A stretch of DNA of 6,740 bases from Candidatus Eiseniibacteriota bacterium (GTDB lineage Bacteria; Eisenbacteria; RBG-16-71-46). A program made the translations under genes and the position numbers. The DNA lies in contig VBPB01000147.1 of the NCBI GenBank assembly GCA_005893365.1, positions 1 through 6,740 of the forward strand. Reading direction: 5' to 3'. A model generated the notes under the pieces. It searched no databases. It worked only from the letters and a program-made list of their open reading frames with translations, and was not told the DNA's origin. Below are positions 1 through 4,804 of this stretch, one piece after another (position 1 is the stretch's first letter; every line of letters begins with the position of its first letter).

Positions 1-583
1 TGTCGATGCCGACGTCGAAGCGCAGCCCGCTGGCCCCGCCATCGGGATCGGTGGCGGCCCAGGTCAGGGTCACCGACGCGTAGGTCGTGTCCTTCCGCGT
101 AGCCGTGGTCACCAGCAGCGTGTCGGGGAACTTGGCCGTCGGCGGCTGGTTGGTGAACTTGAAGTCCTCGAACGCCGGGCTCAAGTCGCGCTGGCCGTTC
201 GGCGAGTTCGGGGCGGCATCCCAGGGTCTCGGCGTGGGACTGTCGTCGATGGCGCGCACCTCGAAGTAGGGCGTCGAGAACCCGGTCGGCGTGTAGACGG
301 CGAAGATGGAATCGGTGCGGGTCGTGAAGATCCACGCCGTGTCGGCCGGTAGGGCCGGGTTCTTGAAGCGCAGCTCATAGCCCAGCACCGCGCCATCGGG
401 GTCGCTCCCGAACCAGTAGAGGTGCACGAGATGGTTCACGGCGTCGACCGGACCTTGCACGAACAACCGCGTCTCGGGCGGGAGGTTGCCGACGGCCAGC
501 ACCTTCCGCTTGGCGCAGCCGACCATCAGCACGGGCCACAGGCACAGGGCCAGCACCAGCGCGGCCATCATGCGGCGGCGCAC
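1..583 (-). CDS. Lipoprotein with tandem Ig/FN3-like DPDG domains, N-terminal part (3' end outside window)
   Basis: The frame is open from GTG at 583 to the left edge: 194 codons, no stop. The GTG overlaps the upstream TAG by one base (TAGTG) and has a good Shine-Dalgarno; ATG at 571 or 568 is a less likely start. The N-terminus MRRRMMAALVLALCLWPVLM followed by VGC gives a lipoprotein signal with acylated Cys23; the lipobox (MVGC) is slightly off consensus. Two similar beta-sandwich units follow. The first is about 33-112 (NLPPETRLF, then VHLYWFGSDPDGAVLGYELR). The second begins about 145 (NQPPTAKF, then VTLTWAATDPDGGASGLRFD) and is cut by the edge. This N.PPT..F and L.W...DPDG spacing resembles Ig- or FN3-like modules of surface proteins; the Asp-rich turn could bind calcium, which is inference. 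No enzymatic motif is seen. It is the last visible cistron, and more domains probably follow. Confidence 0.78.
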   Translation of the reverse strand, partial: MRRRMMAALVLALCLWPVLMVGCAKRKVLAVGNLPPETRLFVQGPVDAVNHLVHLYWFGSDPDGAVLGYELRFKNPALPADTAWIFTTRTDSIFAVYTPTGFSTPYFEVRAIDDSPTPRPWDAAPNSPNGQRDLSPAFEDFKFTNQPPTAKFPDTLLVTTATRKDTTYASVTLTWAATDPDGGASGLRFDVGID

Positions 584-2592
584 TAGAAGCCCTCCCGGTC
601 GGACTTGACGATGAGGAACTTGCCCACGCTGGTGTGGTGGTTCGCCGCGTCCTCGACCGAATAGAGATAGAGCCCGGTGGCGGCGGCCTGCCCCTCCCGG
701 GTGATCAGGTTCCACGCCAGGGTGCTCCCGGAGAGCGTCGGGGGCGACACGTCCAGCTCGCGTCTCGGGTCGAACACGCCGCGCGTGCCGTCCGCGTGGT
801 AGCTCGTGCCGCTGAACGGCGTCTCGAACACCAGGTCCCCCGAGAGCGTGTAGATCCTCACCGTGCAGCGCTCCGGCAGGTTGGTGAACCACAGGTAGTG
901 GTCACGCACCTGCTGCCCGCGATCCCAGCGGGCCTCGACCCGGTACGGATTGGGGAAGACGAACACCTCGTTCGCCGGCTTCTCGCCGGGCGCCGGGCCC
1001 GGGATGGCGAGCGTCTTGTTCTGGGCGATGCCGCTCTCGAGCGACTCGATCTCGTTGGTCCCGAGATCGTAGGAGGTCACCCCGACGAAGTACTTGAAGC
1101 CGTTGCGAAGACCCTCGATGGAGTAGCGGTACTGATACTCCTGGCCATCGATGGTGGTGTCGTGCGCCACCGCCGTGAAGCCGGTATTGAACCCGGTCGT
1201 GTCGTGCGGCGGTGCGGCCAAGTCGAACTGGCCGATGCGCAGCAATCGGGTGCGGTCCTCGCCGCCGTAGACCCGGTAGCCCTCGAAGTCGAGCGGCGGC
1301 GAGCTGGTCGAGTCGGCGAAGAGCTCCGGAGCGTTGTTCCAGTACAGGTCGAGGGCGCGGTCGCGCGCGACCACCTTGAGCGGCGGCGAGGGTGGCGGCA
1401 CCGGGACCTTGTAGTCGAGGTCGAAGGCCCGCTGCGCGGCGAGCGCGTGCTGGCGAACCGGGGCGGGGTCGATGGCGCCGTCGCCGCCCACCACCGCGAA
1501 GTCCACCGTGATGCTGTCGCCGGGGTCGATCTGGGCGAACGGCCCCGCCGCCAGCAGCGTGACCGGATCGCCGCCGGTCGGATACCCGATCTGGAGCTCC
1601 GGCACCGTGAGGTCCTGGGTGGTGCCGCTGCTCATGATGGCGTAGCGCTCGGTGTCCTCGTCGCGCAGGCTGCTGCCCGGCGAATAGTGCCAGGCGGCGA
1701 GCGTCAGCTGCTTGGTGCTCACCGGCTCGGGTCCGGTGCCGAGCAGCTTGATGCCGACCCATTCCGGCACGCGGTCGGGCTGACAGGCGCCGGGCGGCGG
1801 GTACGCGTAGCAGTAGTGCTCGCGCAGCAAGCGCAGCGACGCGTCGTACTCGAGCCACTTGTGGTCGAACCAGGAACCGTAGACGCCGCCGCCCGCCGTG
1901 GTGGGCGGCCAGGTGCTGTAGCCGTTCTTGAAGCCGCTGGCCATCTCGGCGTAGAAGCCCACCCAGGCGTTGGTGAGCGGGGTGCTCGTGTTCGTGATCA
2001 CGAAGTGGAAGAAGACGGTGTGCTGGAAGTCCGCGAACGACCAGGTGAAGTTCTCCTGGCGCACCAGCAGCCCCAGCGGATGGTGGTCCTCGCCGGTCCC
2101 GGCCGCCCGCTTGGCCGGCTGGTCGCTGTAGAGGCCGATGAAGTCCTGCTCGCTGATGGCCGCGCGGTCGTAGAACTTGCTGTAGGGCAGCGTCGAGCGG
2201 ACGGCGATCTCGTTGCCGGCCGGCGTGAACTCGGTCGCCAGCAGGGCCGTGGATCCCGCGGCGCCATCCACCGTGCCGGTGACGACGCTGATGCGGTCGT
2301 CGAGGTCCTGCGCCCCGATCCAGAGCCCACCGCGCACCATGTGCTCGTAGCCGGTCCCGAGCGGATACTCCATCGACGGGGAGCGCGAGGTGAAGTTGTT
2401 GCCGATGAAGCCGTAGTTGGTGATGGTGATGCCCATCTGGTTGTTGTCCGTGACGCGGACCGCGTAGCTGATGGATTCCGCCTGCGCGGCAGCGACGCCG
2501 GCCGGGACCGCGGACTCGCGATGGTCCGGATCGGCGGTCGCGACGCCCACGGCCAGCGCCAGCGCGGCGGCGGCGAGCCCGGCCGGCCTCAC
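583..2592 (-). CDS. Secreted protein with FN3-like region and T9SS-type C-terminal sorting-like domain
   Basis: 669 residues from GTG at 2592. The start is supported by GGAGG 5 bases upstream and by a signal peptide right after it (hydrophobic core about 5-19, likely cut near ATA|DP at 20/21). Residues about 42-385 form a beta-rich region of unknown fold with GYEHMVRGGLWIGAQ at 81-95 and FHFVITNTS at 195-203. A proline linker (398-404, PPPPSPP allowing for a Val) leads to an FN3-like region, about 403-510 (LDLYWNN, FEGYRVYGG, FKYFVGVTSYD). The C-terminal domain, about 543-665, has VFPNPYR, CTVRIYTLSGDLV, ATGLYLYSV and GKFLIVK. This order is typical of T9SS type A sorting domains and FlgD-like Ig folds. 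Such domains route proteins through T9SS to the cell surface or medium; the PorV-like gene two genes upstream fits. No catalytic motif is visible, so an adhesive or structural role is only a guess. Cysteines at 261, 270 and 576 only. Confidence 0.83.
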   Translation of the reverse strand: MRPAGLAAAALALAVGVATADPDHRESAVPAGVAAAQAESISYAVRVTDNNQMGITITNYGFIGNNFTSRSPSMEYPLGTGYEHMVRGGLWIGAQDLDDRISVVTGTVDGAAGSTALLATEFTPAGNEIAVRSTLPYSKFYDRAAISEQDFIGLYSDQPAKRAAGTGEDHHPLGLLVRQENFTWSFADFQHTVFFHFVITNTSTPLTNAWVGFYAEMASGFKNGYSTWPPTTAGGGVYGSWFDHKWLEYDASLRLLREHYCYAYPPPGACQPDRVPEWVGIKLLGTGPEPVSTKQLTLAAWHYSPGSSLRDEDTERYAIMSSGTTQDLTVPELQIGYPTGGDPVTLLAAGPFAQIDPGDSITVDFAVVGGDGAIDPAPVRQHALAAQRAFDLDYKVPVPPPSPPLKVVARDRALDLYWNNAPELFADSTSSPPLDFEGYRVYGGEDRTRLLRIGQFDLAAPPHDTTGFNTGFTAVAHDTTIDGQEYQYRYSIEGLRNGFKYFVGVTSYDLGTNEIESLESGIAQNKTLAIPGPAPGEKPANEVFVFPNPYRVEARWDRGQQVRDHYLWFTNLPERCTVRIYTLSGDLVFETPFSGTSYHADGTRGVFDPRRELDVSPPTLSGSTLAWNLITREGQAAATGLYLYSVEDAANHHTSVGKFLIVKSDREGF
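590..596 (-). promoter_or_regulatory. Shine-Dalgarno GGGAGGG for the FN3-like lipoprotein gene
   Basis: GGGAGGG on the minus strand ends just before CTTCTA and the GTG at 583-581; its GGAGG core (591-595) is 7 bases from the start. It lies in the last codons of the upstream gene. The ATG codons at 571 and 568 have no comparable site at the right distance. Confidence 0.7.
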
Positions 2593-3749
2593 TTGCGCCT
2601 CCGGTAGCGGATGACCCGGCCCAGAGCCCGGTCCCCGACGTAGACCAGCGAATCGTCGGCGGCGACGGCCACCGGCTGCTGGAGCGCCAGCCCCTGGGCG
2701 TCGGGCTCCACGTTCACGCGCTGCACGAACTGACCATAGGGGTCGAAGCGCAGCACGCGGTGGTTGCCGGTATCGGCGATGTAGAGGTAGCCGCTCAGGT
2801 CCGCGGCCACGTCCTCGGGACCCTCCAGCGTCGTGTCCTGCGCGATGTCGATCCGGAAGTAGCCCAGGCTCGAGGTGGCGTCCGAGAGCTTCTGCACCCA
2901 GTTCTTGCGGAAGTCGGCGGCGAAGATGGCCGGGCCACCGGGGACGTTCCCACCCGCCCAGTAGATCCCGTGGGGATCGATGAGCGAGCCGATCCCCGAG
3001 CCTTCCTCCACCTCGAAGCTCTGGTCGCGGATCCAGCCGCTGGCGCCGGGCATGTAGGGATCGGGCGTCTCCCCCGCGTTGATCCGGCGGTAGCGGACGA
3101 TGCGGAACACGAGCTCGCGCGTCTTGATCCTCGGGTCCGTCCGGCTCGGCGTGTAACGGATCGCCGAACCCGACACGTAGAGGCGGCCCTGGTCGTCGGC
3201 GGCGATGCCGCGCACGAACGCCATGCTGGTGTCGGTGAAGGTGCTGAGCGGGTCCTTGCCGAGCAGCCCGTACTCGCGCACGTGCCAATAGCTGTTGAGG
3301 TCACTGATGTCCCCTCTCCATCCCCCGGTGGTGTCGCTGCACTGGCCGGTGCCCGGGTTGGCGCGGGCGAGGCAGGTATCCCCCTCGTCGAGCACGAACA
3401 CGCGGCCCTTGGCCCCGCACAGGGCGGCCGGGACGAACAGCTGGTGGAACTCGATCCCGTGGAGCGGGGCGGGCGTGGGCGGCTGCGCCCGCAGCGCGTA
3501 GCCCAGCACGGTGCCGCGCGGCGCCAGGCCGACGCCGTCATGCTTGAAGAGCAGGAACAGCTGCGAGCCGGTGCCCTGGGTGAGCAGGATGTCGGCGATC
3601 CCATCCATGTTCGTCCAGGTGAGGTCCATCTGATAGCTGTGATCGGTGCTGAAGGTGCGCCCTTCGCGGGTCTCGGTCGGCAAGTCGAACGCGCCGCCGC
3701 AGCCGGCGAGCGCCAGGGCACCCAGGGCCAGCGCCAGGAGCCGGCGCAT
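2589..3749 (-). CDS. Lipoprotein with C-terminal NHL-type beta-propeller repeats
   Basis: 386 residues from ATG at 3749, which shares its A with the TGA of the PorV-like gene. No good Shine-Dalgarno is visible, so coupled reinitiation is likely. Residues 1-17 form a lipoprotein signal with lipobox LAGC (acylated Cys17). Two NHL-like repeats are clear: 310-340 (GPEDVAADLSGYLYIADTGN then HRVLRFDPYGQ) and 356-385 (QQPVAVAADDSLVYVGDRAL then GRVIRY). Weaker blade-like segments occur at 178-198 (VRGIAADDQGRLYVSG) and 256-288 (LIDPHGIYWAGG...KNWVQKLSD), so a propeller may fill most of the chain. Residues about 30-175, with Cys111, Cys126 and Cys137, match no family I know. NHL propellers usually mediate binding to protein or ligand; a surface or periplasmic face role beside the receptor is inferred. 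The end is very basic (RYRRRK). Confidence 0.82.
   Translation of the reverse strand: MRRLLALALGALALAGCGGAFDLPTETREGRTFSTDHSYQMDLTWTNMDGIADILLTQGTGSQLFLLFKHDGVGLAPRGTVLGYALRAQPPTPAPLHGIEFHQLFVPAALCGAKGRVFVLDEGDTCLARANPGTGQCSDTTGGWRGDISDLNSYWHVREYGLLGKDPLSTFTDTSMAFVRGIAADDQGRLYVSGSAIRYTPSRTDPRIKTRELVFRIVRYRRINAGETPDPYMPGASGWIRDQSFEVEEGSGIGSLIDPHGIYWAGGNVPGGPAIFAADFRKNWVQKLSDATSSLGYFRIDIAQDTTLEGPEDVAADLSGYLYIADTGNHRVLRFDPYGQFVQRVNVEPDAQGLALQQPVAVAADDSLVYVGDRALGRVIRYRRRK
2598..2602 (-). promoter_or_regulatory. Shine-Dalgarno GGAGG for the T9SS-CTD-like gene
   Basis: GGAGG on the minus strand lies 5 bases before the GTG at 2592-2590, inside the last codons of the NHL lipoprotein gene. It fixes the GTG start, which forms a 4-base GTGA overlap with the lipoprotein stop. 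Confidence 0.75.
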
Positions 3750-4804
3750 CAGAACCGCACCGCCAGCGTCGCCCGGTTGACGGCGCCCAGGAAACCGCCG
3801 TTGGTATAGGCGTAGTCGAGCGTGGCCCGCCAGCTGCCCAGGTCGGCGTTGACGCCGGCGCCGGCGGAGAACTTGAGCGCGTCGGCGTTGAAGTTGTACC
3901 CCGTGCGTAGCGCGAGCCTCCCCGCCCACGCCCACTCGAGCCCCGCCTTGAGCGCCTGCGCGTTGTCGGCCGGCTGATTCGCCTCCAGCGACGTCGTGAG
4001 CCGCACCGAGCCGTTCTCGATCGGCTCGAAGGCGATGCCGTAGCGGAACATCGTGGGCGCGTCGAAGCCGTCGTAGGAGCGCACCTCGTCGTCCGCGGTC
4101 CCGGTAATCCCGTCCGGGCCCGTCGAGAGGAACGTGCCCTTGGGCTTGAACGCGGGCGCGAAGTTGGTGAGCGAGGTCGCCACCCGCACGCTGCCGAGCC
4201 CCAGGTAGTAGATCGAGCCGATGTCGAACAGCACCGCCGAGGTGGTGGGGCCGCCCACGTCCGTGCCCAGGTTCTCGTGCACGAACTTCGAGCCGAAGCC
4301 CACCAGCAGCTTGTCGGTCCAGCGCCGCGCGTAGGCGACCCCGGCGATCATGTCCGAGTACACGAAGGTGCGGCCGGTGCCGAACGGCTGCAGCTCGCTG
4401 GTCTCGTCGATGGCGGTCGACAGCACGCCGAACTGGAACGCCAGCGAACCGCCCAGGCGCCGCACCGGGAGCACCATGGCCACGTGCTCGTAGCGGATGT
4501 CGGCCGGCCACTCGATGTGCGAGAAGCCCACCTCGCGCTGCTGGATCGAGGCCAGCCCGGCCGGATTCCAGTAGATCGCCGAGGGATCGTTGGCGACCGC
4601 GACGAACGCCTCGCCCAGGCCGGTCGCGCGCGCCCCCACCCCGATCTTGAGGAAGGTGCCCGAGGCGGTCCCGGCGCGCTGCTCGCCCAGCGTGAACTGC
4701 GCGCGGGCGGGGGCGGCGGCCAGCGACGCCACGAGCACGGCGAGACCGGCGGCCGCGGCGAGCCGTGACGCCGCGCGCCGCGCGGGGCTAGAAGTCGTAA
4801 TCAA
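3749..4804 (-). CDS. PorV/PorQ-family outer-membrane beta-barrel protein
   Basis: 351 residues from a TTG start chosen because of the GGAGG 7 bases upstream. That start also puts a clean signal peptide at residues 1-35: basic RR..R, a hydrophobic Ala/Leu/Val core, and the ARA|Q signal peptidase I site. The mature N-terminus carries the family hallmark, GTASGTFLKIGVGARATGLG at 45-64 followed by EAFVAVANDPSAIYWNPAGLA up to about residue 85. The rest alternates as beta-strands and ends in Phe (LAVRF). Known PorV is a FadL-like barrel that escorts T9SS cargo to the attachment complex; PorQ is a relative, and many family members have no assigned role. The next gene but one encodes a T9SS-like sorting domain, which supports a secretion role but does not prove it. 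The gene overlaps the receptor by 17 bp and shares one base (TGATG) with the lipoprotein gene downstream. Confidence 0.88.
   Translation of the reverse strand: MITTSSPARRAASRLAAAAGLAVLVASLAAAPARAQFTLGEQRAGTASGTFLKIGVGARATGLGEAFVAVANDPSAIYWNPAGLASIQQREVGFSHIEWPADIRYEHVAMVLPVRRLGGSLAFQFGVLSTAIDETSELQPFGTGRTFVYSDMIAGVAYARRWTDKLLVGFGSKFVHENLGTDVGGPTTSAVLFDIGSIYYLGLGSVRVATSLTNFAPAFKPKGTFLSTGPDGITGTADDEVRSYDGFDAPTMFRYGIAFEPIENGSVRLTTSLEANQPADNAQALKAGLEWAWAGRLALRTGYNFNADALKFSAGAGVNADLGSWRATLDYAYTNGGFLGAVNRATLAVRF

Noticed and set aside
1888..1909. Inverted repeat gccgccc / gggcggc with an 8-base spacer
   Set aside because: It lies within codons for PPTTAGGG of the secreted protein, has no U-tract and no gene end nearby; a product of Pro and Gly codons and not a terminator.
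634..2607. Long plus-strand open frame of about 657 codons
   Set aside because: It lies opposite the real 669-residue gene. The product is Val/Arg/Gly/Ala-rich with no signal or domain, and it follows from G/C-rich third positions of the minus-strand gene.
2593..3288. Possible N-terminal extension of the 669-residue protein (same frame open up to 3288)
   Set aside because: The extension is Arg/Pro/Gly-rich shadow sequence inside the lipoprotein gene. A Shine-Dalgarno, GTG and signal peptide all coincide at 2592.
3470..3515. Shared VLGYxLR string between the NHL lipoprotein (residues 81-87) and the FN3-like lipoprotein (66-72) as a sign of homology
   Set aside because: The match is seven positions with one mismatch, and the flanking sequence does not continue the similarity; likely chance in beta-strand sequence.
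2589..3749. NHL lipoprotein as a SusD-type partner of the receptor
   Set aside because: No TPR-like helical pattern of SusD; the chain reads as beta-propeller. Only the positional analogy remains.
2760..3809. Plus-strand open frame of about 349 codons opposite the NHL lipoprotein
   Set aside because: Low-complexity Val/Ala/Arg/Glu composition and no recognisable motif; antisense shadow of a gene with clear lipobox and NHL repeats.
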